IMG/VR virus record: IMGVR_UViG_3300049217_000054
Span: 1-43,421 of that record
Strand: one strand, 5' to 3'
From: a virus
DNA length: 43,421 nt
Program-made: the position numbers and the translations under genes
In this document: positions 1 to 8,041 of the stretch, piece by piece
Layout: each line of letters opens with the position of its first letter
Numbering within the stretch: position 1 is the first letter of the stretch
Notes under the pieces: model-generated
The model's input: the letters and a program-made list of their open reading frames with translations, nothing else
The model's database searches: none
Told to the model about the DNA's origin: nothing

Positions 1-142
1 CAGGAATGGATGATATTATTTTTACGTTTTCTTTTAGTGCTTTCGCTGATAAACGTTCAAGTGAATTAGATTTAATTTTTGTTTTAACAGATTTACCTCC
101 TGTCATTTTTTTTAAGCTGTTTTTTAGCTTGATGTCGCTTGA
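1..142. repeat. Left copy of terminal direct overlap
   Basis: Bases 1-142 match 43280-43421 in direct orientation with one difference (G at 127, T at 43406). It lies inside one open reading frame and the reading is continuous across it. It is best read as the overlap of a circularised assembly of a circular or circularly permuted genome; a true short terminal repeat is the alternative. Confidence 0.9.
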
Positions 143-448
143 ACGAAAACTTTTATTTATCATTTGAGCGGATATTCTTTTAGATGACTGCTTTAACTTA
201 TCCGTGTATTTTTTCTCAAGGCTTGCCAGCATCTTCTTAGACTCTGATTTTATTTTGACAGCGTCATTTTTGTGTTTCCTAAATATATCCCGCAGTTTAG
301 ACTCTGCTTCTTTCTCCATCGGTTTATAGAGCGCATTAATATCCCTGCGAAAGTCTTGCTTGTATTTAACGTCAGCGTAAAGCGGAGAACCCTCAAACTT
401 TATTTTTCCGCGGCGTTGGCTTTTGCTTATTCGCTTTTTCTTTGGCAT
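1..448 (-). CDS. Mu gpF-like minor head protein, N-terminal part (continues at right edge)
   Basis: This is the first part of a reading frame that runs off base 1 and continues, through the 142-base end overlap, into the C-terminal part ending at 42903. Joined, it is 274 aa. The start is ATG at 446-448, inside the 3' end of the portal gene (about 56 bases overlap), with GAG 10 bases upstream. The N-terminal half is strongly basic and helical, rich in Lys, Arg and Ser. Proteins of this type (Mu gpF, SPP1 gp7) sit inside the procapsid next to the portal and are needed for head morphogenesis; position directly after the portal fits. Internal Met codons at 319, 232 and 163 are alternative starts. 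Base 127 is G here (Leu) and T in the right-hand copy (Ile). Confidence 0.8.
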   Translation of the reverse strand, partial: MPKKKRISKSQRRGKIKFEGSPLYADVKYKQDFRRDINALYKPMEKEAESKLRDIFRKHKNDAVKIKSESKKMLASLEKKYTDKLKQSSKRISAQMINKSFRSSDIKLKNSLKKMTGGKSVKTKIKSNSLERLSAKALKENVKIISSIP

Positions 449-2168
449 TTGGTTTTTTCTCGTTTACCGGGTCTTTATCATACTCATTAGTCGTAGAGAG
501 TTTAGAGTTAGGGTCGGGGTCTGTCTGCACGTATTTTTCATACGGATTGTTTGGGTCTTCGTCTGGGTCTCCTTCCATTTCTTCTCCAATTCCATTGTAG
601 CCAGAAAGTGGGTCATTAATAATACGTTTACGCTCTTCCTCTGGCGCAATTACCCCTCTGTCCATAAACATAACGCCCGTTTCTGCTTTTGCTTTATTGA
701 TGAGCGCTTGCTCTTCTTCCGTTCGTGCGTCTAATGCATTCCATTGAATATCAGTTTCAAAATCATCAATTCCAAACTTGGGAGCAATTTCTGAGCGTAT
801 CAATAATAAATGATGTCGCTCAACAAGCGGTTTTAAATCTTCTTGTAAAGACTGTAAATCTTCGTGATAATTAGCTTCGTCTCCTTCTCCAGTCGCATTC
901 AACCCCTTGGCGGATGTACCATATAATTTAGTAACAGGTATTCCGGTAGCCGATGATACTAAATGATATTGCGTCATGATGGTTTCTGCGAAATCAGACA
1001 GACTTATATCTTTTTGGTCATATTCATCCTCATAATCAAGAATTTTAGTTCCATAATTATCCCTAAAATTTATAAACTGTTGCATGGCCGCCGTAGCTTC
1101 GCCTTCATTAGATAGATATCTAGGAGCGTCTGTTTTAATGATACTGACCCTCTTGGTCATAGCTAACTGCGGCGCTTCATTTGCTGTACGCTCAGCGGCA
1201 TATACGCGCTCGTAAATCTGTTGTGGAACCGGAATACCGCCATACAAATAAGTCGGTTTCAATAAATCCGCTAATTCCCCATTTCTAAAAATAACCAAAT
1301 GTGTTCTATGAATTCGTTTTGCATTTACGCGCCACCAAGTAGGCTCATAAAAATAACGCGAGGCAGGATTAGCGCCAGAATCAAAATCTAATTCAGGCGT
1401 AATCCAATAGGGGTCTATTTGCACAATGCCTTTATAGATCCCGGGCGTGACAGAATCAGGGTTAAATGGTTTTTCGTAATATTTAGTGTCTTTAGAGTCA
1501 ACGAGAAACATCGCTATACGAAAACCAAATATTTTACCTTTTGAAACAAACTCGCGCATGGATTTGGCTAAGTTATAACGAATATCGGCTTTTTTAATCG
1601 CATCCAGTATTTTTGCATCCAGCTCTTGGCCATCATTTTTAGTAATTTCATAACCATTGCGAATAGCATCACGAGCGGGTAGGGTGCAGCATTTTAGAAC
1701 AAGCCAATGTTGCGCCATAATCGCACAGGTTTGATAACCTATAAATGTTTGCCAGCCATACCAATTCAGCAGCGAATTGGGCACGGTATTCTGCATAATT
1801 CCCAAACTTGGGCCAAATAGGCCGCTCTGCAAGTTTTCATCCAGCACGTAACCTTTGGGTTTCTTTACGATATCCTGATTCGCTGTTCGATGAATATGTC
1901 CTTCTACAAACTCATTAAGCGTCATCTTTTTCTGGGGTCGGCTCGTCACTAACTTTCCAAGCGCCCGATGCTTTTCTAGCAAGCCTAATTCCTCGGGTTT
2001 TTTACGTAATCGACTTGCCTCTTTTTTGATGATTTTCTTCTTAACGACTTTCTTAATCGGCTTCTTGGCTATGATTTTCTTAACAATTTTCTTGGCGGGC
2101 TTCTTAATCTTCTTAGCATCACGCGCAATCGATTTTGATTTTTTCTTATCCTTGGACTTTTTTAACAC
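393..2168 (-). CDS. Phage portal protein (DUF1073-like)
   Basis: Portal ring subunit that forms the DNA channel at the head vertex and docks the terminase. The body resembles the DUF1073 portal family: an NWYGWQ/IGYQTCA segment, an E-rich middle, and the signature TKLYGTSAKGLNATGEGD followed by a Tyr-His helix. I place the start at a GTG (2166-2168), because a perfect AGGAGGG lies 7 bases upstream at 2176-2182; this gives 591 aa and a 23-base overlap with the large terminase. The upstream ATG at 2210 has no comparable site. Odd feature: residues 1-60 are a very basic Lys/Ala/Pro tail with PAKK/KKIIKK runs, unusual for a portal. Its 3' end overlaps the start of the gpF-like gene. Confidence 0.85.
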   Translation of the reverse strand: MLKKSKDKKKSKSIARDAKKIKKPAKKIVKKIIAKKPIKKVVKKKIIKKEASRLRKKPEELGLLEKHRALGKLVTSRPQKKMTLNEFVEGHIHRTANQDIVKKPKGYVLDENLQSGLFGPSLGIMQNTVPNSLLNWYGWQTFIGYQTCAIMAQHWLVLKCCTLPARDAIRNGYEITKNDGQELDAKILDAIKKADIRYNLAKSMREFVSKGKIFGFRIAMFLVDSKDTKYYEKPFNPDSVTPGIYKGIVQIDPYWITPELDFDSGANPASRYFYEPTWWRVNAKRIHRTHLVIFRNGELADLLKPTYLYGGIPVPQQIYERVYAAERTANEAPQLAMTKRVSIIKTDAPRYLSNEGEATAAMQQFINFRDNYGTKILDYEDEYDQKDISLSDFAETIMTQYHLVSSATGIPVTKLYGTSAKGLNATGEGDEANYHEDLQSLQEDLKPLVERHHLLLIRSEIAPKFGIDDFETDIQWNALDARTEEEQALINKAKAETGVMFMDRGVIAPEEERKRIINDPLSGYNGIGEEMEGDPDEDPNNPYEKYVQTDPDPNSKLSTTNEYDKDPVNEKKPNAKEKANKQKPTPRKNKV

Positions 2169-3816
2169 CGAAAAACCCTCCTGGTAATCGTTTAGCTGGG
2201 GCAAACGCAATCATAACAGCGTCTGCCAAATTTGGCGATAGCGTGCCGTCTGGGCGCTTATCAATGAGCATTTTTCCTGCGTTGTTTTGTATACAGGTGG
2301 GCTGCCCTAATTCTCTAATCAATTTCTCACGATGAGTCAAACCATTTGGAATAGAAATAATATCATCGGTGTGAAAATCAAATGTGCCATCGGTAGTCCA
2401 AACGCCATCCACTTGCTTCGCTGTCATTACTGCGCGATAAGTAGTTAAGAATCTCTGGCGCAATGCAAACCAACCCTGCGCTTTTCGATTAGCAAAGTAA
2501 TCTTCATTAGTCCGTCCTTTCTCTCTTTTTACTTTCTCACTATAATTTTTGAATGGGTCGCCATCGGGGTCAACTACTTCGCCAGAACCCCTAAATGGAT
2601 TGAATTCTATCTTTAGTTTTCGAAATTCATTTATTTTCCGTGCGTCTCCTCTGACGGATGCACCTAAGCCATCTGCGTCGTAGTCCACTGTATCATAGCC
2701 AAATTCATCGCATAGTCTAAACACGTGCTCCGTGCTTTTATAAATATCCCCACCTTTTCCTGACCATTCGTCAAGATGCTCTACCAGCACGCCATATCGT
2801 CCACAATCTGCGTTCTTATCTCGTCCTTCATCCGCTACGTCAAACGCCAGCTTCCTAATTCCTTTAGGCTCTATGCATAATTTAATATGCGCATCGATGG
2901 CCGCCATAATCCAATCATTCGGGATTAGCACGCCTTCAACAGAGGCATTGAAATCTAAATCTAATTCTTGTGCAATAATAACAGGGTCATTTAATTTTCT
3001 TTTCTGTTTTTCGTACCATTCTTGGTCTTTGCGCGGGTCATCTTGCCAGCGAATAATTTTAACAAACTTGGGGTCATAGGTATTAAATTTATGCGCAAAA
3101 GAATTGTTGGGGCCGCAGGGGGTTGATATATCTATCCGACAGTTCGTCGTTTGTGACAAAGCCGCATCCACGAGTTGTGGACGCTCAATAAACGCACTTT
3201 CATCCACAAAATAAATAGAGCAACGCGCGCCTCGACCGATATTATCGCCAGCTTCCCCTGATATTGTACTTTTTGTGGCAGGAAAACTGAGTAACATTTC
3301 TTTAGAGCAAAATCTATCATTAGCAGACCACCCCTGTTTAAATTCATTAGGAACTAACGTTGTGAATTCTCTTATTTTGTGAAAGACGGTTTTAGGTTCA
3401 CCTATTTTATCCACATACTCTGATTTTCGAGAACCAAATCCTATATTCATACCTGGATGCAGCATACACAATGAGGATGATATAGCAGCCGCCGACCAAG
3501 TAAAACCAATTTCACGCGACTTAGGACATACGCCATTTTCGCGCATTTTCCACATTTCAATGACCCAATTGACCCACTCTTCTTGTTTTGGAAATAACAA
3601 AAATGGAATCACGGTAGGTAATCCAACCTCTACATTACGAGGGTCAGAAGTACATCCCCAATCAATAATAAACTGCGCAATATTTTCTTGGTAAAACTTT
3701 CTAAGAGCGGGTAATGATTTAGGATTTTTACGAATGTTATTTAATTTATCAAGGCGATATTCAAAAACCATTTTGTAATCTGGATTTTTATAATCAAAAG
3801 CAAAGGGTATCGGCAT
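2146..3816 (-). CDS. terL: Terminase large subunit
   Basis: Packaging motor ATPase and nuclease, 556 aa, usual length. Visible motifs: adenine-binding FPKQ at 75-78; a Walker A-like KSREIGFTW at 99-107 (deviant, without GKT, as in several terminase lineages); Walker B IYFVDE at 201-206; coupling motif STPCG at 231-235; RuvC-like nuclease acids D326/D329, D380/D382 and a late Asp in the LADAVMIAF segment. It lies between the endolysin and the portal gene and overlaps the portal start, so the two are probably translationally coupled. The small subunit lies about 3 kb upstream, separated by exported and endolysin genes, which is unusual. Confidence 0.93.
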   Translation of the reverse strand: MPIPFAFDYKNPDYKMVFEYRLDKLNNIRKNPKSLPALRKFYQENIAQFIIDWGCTSDPRNVEVGLPTVIPFLLFPKQEEWVNWVIEMWKMRENGVCPKSREIGFTWSAAAISSSLCMLHPGMNIGFGSRKSEYVDKIGEPKTVFHKIREFTTLVPNEFKQGWSANDRFCSKEMLLSFPATKSTISGEAGDNIGRGARCSIYFVDESAFIERPQLVDAALSQTTNCRIDISTPCGPNNSFAHKFNTYDPKFVKIIRWQDDPRKDQEWYEKQKRKLNDPVIIAQELDLDFNASVEGVLIPNDWIMAAIDAHIKLCIEPKGIRKLAFDVADEGRDKNADCGRYGVLVEHLDEWSGKGGDIYKSTEHVFRLCDEFGYDTVDYDADGLGASVRGDARKINEFRKLKIEFNPFRGSGEVVDPDGDPFKNYSEKVKREKGRTNEDYFANRKAQGWFALRQRFLTTYRAVMTAKQVDGVWTTDGTFDFHTDDIISIPNGLTHREKLIRELGQPTCIQNNAGKMLIDKRPDGTLSPNLADAVMIAFAPAKRLPGGFFGVKKVQG

Positions 3817-3821
3817 TCAGA

Positions 3822-4226
3822 TTAATAACTCCAAATAGCGTAAGGAGATGAGTCGCCCCCTAGATGAATATAGCGAGGAAGCCCATCTTTTTGGCTTATT
3901 CCTATACGATTCAAAAATTTAACGGATTCTTGTACTATTATCATTGCCTGAGGATTATAAACGGCAATATCTAACCCAAGACCGCGAGTATGGTCGCTGC
4001 CGGCAACGCCTCCTACGGATTTATTATGCGCTTCACATCTAAAAGCTGAATTAACAATAAAAGGAAAACCGCACGCTTCCCGGATTAAATTTATTTTTAA
4101 CATAAAACCGTCATCCATTTCTCCGCCGTCACATTTACCGCATTTGCACATGAGTTCTGAAGCTTTAAAATAAGGGGGGTAGTCTTTCATATCGTAAACC
4201 ATTGATACGCATTTGCATAAAAACAT
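3822..4226 (-). CDS. M15-family peptidase, probable endolysin
   Basis: A single-domain D-Ala-D-Ala carboxypeptidase-like enzyme (Peptidase_M15_3 type) predicted to cleave host peptidoglycan peptides. Zinc and catalytic residues are visible: SDHTRGLGLD with H79 and D86, and the distal His in RYIHLGG at 121. An N-terminal CKCGKC segment around 27-32 is typical of the family. No signal peptide, so it would need a holin. The start is uncertain: ATG 4226 has AAGGA 11 bases upstream but gives a 40-base overlap with the upstream gene; internal ATGs at 4202 and 4190 are alternatives. It sits six bases from the terL start. Confidence 0.85.
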   Translation of the reverse strand: MFLCKCVSMVYDMKDYPPYFKASELMCKCGKCDGGEMDDGFMLKINLIREACGFPFIVNSAFRCEAHNKSVGGVAGSDHTRGLGLDIAVYNPQAMIIVQESVKFLNRIGISQKDGLPRYIHLGGDSSPYAIWSY

Positions 4227-6256
4227 TGACTTTCGTATCCTTCGTTAATAACAAAAGTTAAACTGTTGTCGATATTCGATTCGTCTAGCGTGTTGACTAT
4301 AATATTATAACTTGCTGCTTCCCCAGTTTGGTCTTTTACACAATATTCTCGGCCGGGGGTAACTTCATAGGCATATGGCAACGTAATTGTAAAAACAGAA
4401 CCCGACTCATTAACAGCTATTATGTAATCATTGGCGTCTACGGTATAGTCACTCAACACCTCACGTAAATTAGCTTGTACAATTTCACTGAGTGTTCCGT
4501 CATAATTAATTGTGTTAAGCAACATTTCATAGTTGTATATGACTATGTCGTTTCCTTGGACTGGTTCGTCAGGAATGTCATCTGTGGGCATTAAATGAAT
4601 ATTAGCGTTAGGTGTTTCACCCGCATTATAAATATCAAGCGAATAATCTGGCGAATAAGTACCTATCCCAATTTGCCCCAATCCGTCATTCAGCGCTGAA
4701 TTATTTGAAATTATTTCACCGTTTGAACCATTAATATTAAAAACAGAGCCTACAGAAAAAGCAGTAGAGCTAGAGGAATCTGCGGCTAAATCTCCGTAAA
4801 CACTAGTTTTGTAATAATTTTCTATTAAGCTGTTTGATGTATCAATATTAAAACCATTGTTTACAGAAAAAGCACTTACACTGTTCGTGTTAACACTCAA
4901 TCCTCCATAAACCGCCAAATTAACGTAACTAGTTATTAAGTTTTCTTCGGTATCCACATTCAAGCCTCCTACTGTAAAAGCAGAAGTATTAGCAACATCA
5001 ATATTTACCGGGGTGTTAATGGGTCTATTAATGCTGACATTGCTGCCGTTATCTTGAATGCTAGGCGTAGTAACAACCCCATCACCGCTAACTGTAAAAT
5101 AATTAGAAGCGCCAGTGCCTATTTGAAAAAATCCTTGAGAAACATTATCTATTAAAAAACTATGCGAATCTGATAGATATGCTAACTGGCTAAACCCACC
5201 ATCAACTGAAGAAGCTTCTATGTAAGGACTATATAAATCATAATCAGTTATAGGTAAATAAATGGTTCCATTATTACCTGTACCTGGAACAATTATATTC
5301 CCGTTAAACGTAAGGGTTTGCGCTCCTGTATCCACACTTAAAATAGTATTGGTTCCGCTAAAATCATTTATTTGGTAAAGCGGTGTATTATTAATTTGCG
5401 ACGTGCCGGAATTTATTGATGTGCTGATTGCTGAATTAAATACATTACTGTCTGCGCGATAAAGAAAAAAACTATTTGTTCCATCATTGCTTGAAGAAAT
5501 ATACGGATTATAGGTTGTATAATTAGCGGTTGGGAAACTTGCTATACCGTTTACTGTTAAAGCGCCGCTAGTTTGAACGGAGCCGGGCGCTATAAAAGGA
5601 GAGGCGATGCTAAGCGTTGTGACTCCATCAGTTGTGCTAGCTGTTATTTGATTTGCAGTTCCGTTCACTGAAATACTGGGAAAATCACGAATAACTTCAA
5701 CATAATACGTTCCATCAACAAGCAGGTTATAAATACCGGCTGCATATTGTTGAGAAATACTATCAGAACCATCTGATGCCACCGTATTATCACTGCCTAC
5801 GTTAGCAAATGTTATTTCACCTGTTCCATAGTTAACAAGCGTCACTTGATAGCCAAGCGGCACTGAGCCTTCGCCCGAAAATGGTGTTACGATACTACAA
5901 TCAGAATTATTGGTGTAATAAACAATTCCATTCGCATCTGACAATTCCAAAGATTGAATACCATCTGTGCAAGACGATATCTCTCTAACAGAGTGATAAG
6001 CCCCTAACAAATTGCCAGTAGTTTGCAATGAGCCAGGGGTGATAATAGCGTCTGGCAATGAAATAACCGGCGAACTAGAACCATTGGTTACAGTAATTTC
6101 GGAATCTGTTCCAGAAACCTCAGATATACCACCACCGCCTCCACCACCGGTTTCGCAATCAAATATTTCGCAATTAGTGAGCCATTGTCCAGGTGTATCT
6201 GCGTTTAGCGTAATTGCACTAACCAATAAAAATAGGGACAGTAGGATTTTCTTCAT
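4187..6256 (-). CDS. Exported repetitive fibre-like protein
   Basis: A 689-aa protein with a clear N-terminal Sec signal (Lys-Lys, hydrophobic core, cleavage near LNA-DTPG), then a poly-Gly run at 38-44. The rest is Asn/Ser/Thr-rich beta-repeat sequence. A ~38-residue repeat occurs three times around 420-530, with cores TSAFTVGG, SAFSVNNG and TAFSVGSV. A segment GIGTYSPDYSLDIYN resembles the region before the intramolecular chaperone of tail spikes and fibres. The C-terminus looks like a beta sandwich. A signal peptide on a virion fibre would be strange, so this may instead act at the host envelope. The start has GGAG 9 bases upstream. It is the third of three consecutive exported products. 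Confidence 0.6.
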   Translation of the reverse strand: MKKILLSLFLLVSAITLNADTPGQWLTNCEIFDCETGGGGGGGISEVSGTDSEITVTNGSSSPVISLPDAIITPGSLQTTGNLLGAYHSVREISSCTDGIQSLELSDANGIVYYTNNSDCSIVTPFSGEGSVPLGYQVTLVNYGTGEITFANVGSDNTVASDGSDSISQQYAAGIYNLLVDGTYYVEVIRDFPSISVNGTANQITASTTDGVTTLSIASPFIAPGSVQTSGALTVNGIASFPTANYTTYNPYISSSNDGTNSFFLYRADSNVFNSAISTSINSGTSQINNTPLYQINDFSGTNTILSVDTGAQTLTFNGNIIVPGTGNNGTIYLPITDYDLYSPYIEASSVDGGFSQLAYLSDSHSFLIDNVSQGFFQIGTGASNYFTVSGDGVVTTPSIQDNGSNVSINRPINTPVNIDVANTSAFTVGGLNVDTEENLITSYVNLAVYGGLSVNTNSVSAFSVNNGFNIDTSNSLIENYYKTSVYGDLAADSSSSTAFSVGSVFNINGSNGEIISNNSALNDGLGQIGIGTYSPDYSLDIYNAGETPNANIHLMPTDDIPDEPVQGNDIVIYNYEMLLNTINYDGTLSEIVQANLREVLSDYTVDANDYIIAVNESGSVFTITLPYAYEVTPGREYCVKDQTGEAASYNIIVNTLDESNIDNSLTFVINEGYESQCFYANAYQWFTI

Positions 6257-6287
6257 GATATTACGCTCCGTGTAATAGTTTGATTTA

Positions 6288-6383
6288 TTATTTTATTTCA
6301 AATGAATAATCTCTTGCATGAGTAACAGTCACGTGTGAGCAAGAAACTAAAAATAATGCAAAACTCAATAAAAATATTCTCAC
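6288..6383 (-). CDS. 31-aa lipoprotein
   Basis: Very small gene with a GTG start at 6381-6383, preceded by AAAGGA with 6-base spacing. The product is a lipoprotein signal of about 14 residues with lipobox L-V-S-C (Cys at 15), then a mature peptide of only 17 residues (CSHVTVTHARDYSFEIK). Signal peptidase II should lipidate the Cys. It lies between two other exported proteins. Possibilities are a miniature outer-membrane spanin or a superinfection-exclusion lipoprotein; the mature part is too short to tell. Confidence 0.62.
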   Translation of the reverse strand: MRIFLLSFALFLVSCSHVTVTHARDYSFEIK

Positions 6384-6393
6384 ATAAATTCCT

Positions 6394-6636
6394 TTATGAT
6401 TGTGCTATGAATGGAGAGATAGTAGCGATAGTATCTCCGGAATAAGTAAACGTCTGAATATACGTTATGCCTTGATACACTACTGTAATTGTAGATAGAT
6501 TGCCGCCTGAAAATGCAAATGTCTGCGTGCTATTGCATAGATTCAATTGCTTTCCGTTGCTAGCTGTGACTACGCAATCAGCTAATGCGCCGAATGATGC
6601 TAATAATAATCCTAATGCTAATATAAATTGTTTCAC
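6394..6636 (-). CDS. Small secreted protein
   Basis: 80-aa protein with a textbook signal peptide (MKQFILALGLLLASFGALA, cleavage before DCVV). The mature part is about 60 residues with two Cys (C21, C34) that could form a disulfide, rich in Thr/Ser/Gly, probably beta. Start is a GTG that overlaps the TGA of the upstream gene (GTGA), with AGGAGG 7 bases upstream, so translation is coupled. No family recognised; location is probably periplasm or outside. Confidence 0.68.
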   Translation of the reverse strand: MKQFILALGLLLASFGALADCVVTASNGKQLNLCNSTQTFAFSGGNLSTITVVYQGITYIQTFTYSGDTIATISPFIAQS

Positions 6637-6839
6637 TTAATTGCCTCCTTTTCTTTCTCAATAAGATTCATCCCTTCTTTTAAACAATTCTCGCACAATC
6701 CTCCTGCGTCGCCAAATAAAACTAATAAAAATTCTTGCTCTTCGCATACGCGGCAACGGTGGTAATATTTGTCGCCAAGCTCTGACACTCCGTCACGAAG
6801 CAGTTCTATATCTGGTATATCCTGGATATTATTGTCCAC
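6633..6839 (-). CDS. CxxC mini-protein (putative zinc ribbon)
   Basis: 68 aa. Two Cys pairs, CRVC at 29-32 and CENC near 49-52, about 16 residues apart, followed by a charged amphipathic helix (LKEGMNLIEKEKE). The layout is shared with small proteins at 9841 and 22463-23013 and suggests a zinc ribbon with a C-terminal helix. GTG start with AAAGGA 8 bases upstream; overlaps the 40-aa gene upstream by 11 bases and the secreted gene downstream by 4. Confidence 0.68.
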   Translation of the reverse strand: MDNNIQDIPDIELLRDGVSELGDKYYHRCRVCEEQEFLLVLFGDAGGLCENCLKEGMNLIEKEKEAIK

Positions 6840-6951
6840 TGTAAGAATCCTTTGTTTTATTTATAAAATCTAGACTTGATCCTAATTTCAATAAACATTT
6901 TACTATATCTACCGATTGCTTTAGGCTTATTTGTTCCGGTTTTTTATCCAT
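6829..6951 (-). CDS. 40-aa helical protein
   Basis: ATG at 6949-6951 overlaps the end of the small-terminase gene (ATGGATAA), and the stop overlaps the next start. Product MDKKPEQISLKQSV... is 40 aa, mostly one or two amphipathic helices, with a single Cys. The tight overlaps on both sides argue that it is translated. No family recognised. Confidence 0.5.
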   Translation of the reverse strand: MDKKPEQISLKQSVDIVKCLLKLGSSLDFINKTKDSYSGQ

Positions 6952-7381
6952 TTTGCATAATCCTCTGATACTCCCTTGAAGCCTCTAAGGGGTCATCGGG
7001 AAGTTTAGTATTCACTAATGTTAATTTATTTTCTACTGGAACATTCTGATGAATCTCGACTTTGGCGCCTTCTTTCCAGCCTAAATGAACTTTAGCCATG
7101 AATATGGTAACAGGAACGTTCCCGTTTTCCAAATGCTGCCACATCGTTGTAGCTATTTTATTTTTCTTCCTGCCAATCCCACACTCAATCGCAGTTTTAA
7201 TTTCTGGTGACTTTTTCTTCAGGCTATCCCATCTTTTTTGAGTAAGCAGAGGAAAATCAACTATCAATGATTCTCTTATTTGGCTTTCGGTGCATCCTAT
7301 TTTTGCCAGCCTTTCTACTTCTGGTAACATTTTAGGCACATCAAATTCCACGGCTGGTATACCCGGTTTATCAATAGCCAT
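6944..7381 (-). CDS. terS: Terminase small subunit-like protein
   Basis: 145 aa. An N-terminal helix-turn-helix-like part (VERLAKIGCTESQIRESLIVDFPLL) is followed by long helices and the pattern GNVPVTIFMAKVHLGWKE, typical of phage small terminase/DNA-recognition subunits, in which a GN-x2-A/V-x2-F-x2-K segment precedes a Trp. It would bind pac or cos DNA and load TerL. First gene of the late operon, directly downstream of TATATANN box arrays and a terminator. ATG start; the nearest AAGGGA is 13 bases upstream, a poor distance. Confidence 0.75.
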   Translation of the reverse strand: MAIDKPGIPAVEFDVPKMLPEVERLAKIGCTESQIRESLIVDFPLLTQKRWDSLKKKSPEIKTAIECGIGRKKNKIATTMWQHLENGNVPVTIFMAKVHLGWKEGAKVEIHQNVPVENKLTLVNTKLPDDPLEASREYQRIMQNG

Positions 7382-7415
7382 ATGCGTATATAAATCCCTT
7401 TATAGAAAATCACTT

Positions 7416-7429
7416 TATATAATTATATA
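7416..7429. promoter_or_regulatory. Two-unit TATATANN box, upstream of terS
   Basis: TATATA-AT-TATATA, a perfect 14-base palindrome ending 35 bases before the small-terminase ATG. Part of the set of 8-bp-period boxes described in the findings. Confidence 0.6.
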
Positions 7430-7454
7430 ACCAAATTAAATTTTAGAGTTGCTT

Positions 7455-7476
7455 TATATACTTATATAGATATATA
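7455..7476. promoter_or_regulatory. Three-unit TATATANN box array
   Basis: TATATA-CT-TATATA-GA-TATATA, three hexamers at exactly 8-base period, between the terminator at 7480 and the terS gene. Probable operator or activator site of the late operon. Confidence 0.62.
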
Positions 7477-7479
7477 ATA

Positions 7480-7511
7480 AACAGCCCCTGAAACTAGTTT
7501 CAGGGGCTGTT
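7480..7511. terminator. 32-bp palindromic terminator
   Basis: A perfect 32-base palindrome: AACAGCCCCTGAAACT and its exact reverse complement. As RNA it forms a long GC-rich hairpin. On the minus strand it is followed by UUUAUUAU and on the plus strand by UUGUUUAUU. It would end the minus-strand accessory operon just before the late control region. Confidence 0.8.
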
Positions 7512-7825
7512 TGTTTATTGGCCAATTGTAAATTATTTGCTTTCGAAATATTGTGCCGAACACCCCTGTAGGAAGTATTAAAACCACTATATGTTGTGTT
7601 GCAGGTGAAAGAAAGACCACTGCTTGATCATGCCAAATTATTTAAGTCAAAATGTGCATTAGACCAAATACGGTAACTCAACTACTAGCGTTAAGTAGTG
7701 AATTTATAATCCGCCCCCACTATGCTCTACTGCCTCCAATATTACGGACATAACGTTAGTAACAATAAACACATAGCAGGATTTACCGGATTATTCAGAT
7801 TTGCAACTTTCTGAATTCTTATTTC
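7512..7825. other. Gene-free stretch with a dyad element
   Basis: About 310 bases with no convincing reading frame on either strand; the longest minus-strand frames are 10-15 codons. It holds the 19-base element at 7680-7698 that is repeated at 24998. No tRNA or long hairpin seen beyond the terminator on its left edge. Confidence 0.5.
7680..7698 (+). repeat. 19-bp dyad element, copy 1
   Basis: AACTACTAGCGTTAAGTAG, identical to 24998-25016. It contains the inverted repeat ACTACT-n7-AGTAGT. Both copies are non-coding. A shorter match (AAACTACTAG) lies at about 13244 in the leader of the minus-strand block. Confidence 0.6.
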
Positions 7826-8041
7826 TTAATCGGGCATCTGTGAATTCCGATGATTTTTAATAGCCTGAATAACTTCTTTATGATAATCACAAATTTTGCA
7901 TTTAAAAGGTGTTGGGCATCCAATATGCTCATGTAAAAAATAACGAACAACTGAAACATCCCTACGCTTAGCGCAAAATATTAAAAAACTTAAATAAGAT
8001 AACTTTTTAAAATTAAATATCATAAAATAATTGCTTCGCAC
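7826..8041 (-). CDS. Hypothetical protein with Cys/His cluster
   Basis: 71 aa from a GTG immediately after the TAA at 8042-8044; an in-frame ATG at 8023 is an alternative (65 aa). The N-terminal half is hydrophobic (FNFKKLSYLSFLIF) and the C-terminal half carries HEHIGCPTPFKCKICDYH, a possible metal-binding knuckle. Last gene of the minus accessory operon. No family recognised. Confidence 0.5.
   Translation of the reverse strand: MRSNYFMIFNFKKLSYLSFLIFCAKRRDVSVVRYFLHEHIGCPTPFKCKICDYHKEVIQAIKNHRNSQMPD

Noticed and set aside
6012-6275. 87-codon plus-strand frame with a poly-Pro run
   Set aside because: It is the complement of the poly-Gly run in the exported fibre-like protein.
7741-7800. Integron attC-like site near GTTATGTCC
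   Set aside because: Core-site consensus and the paired inverse core are absent.
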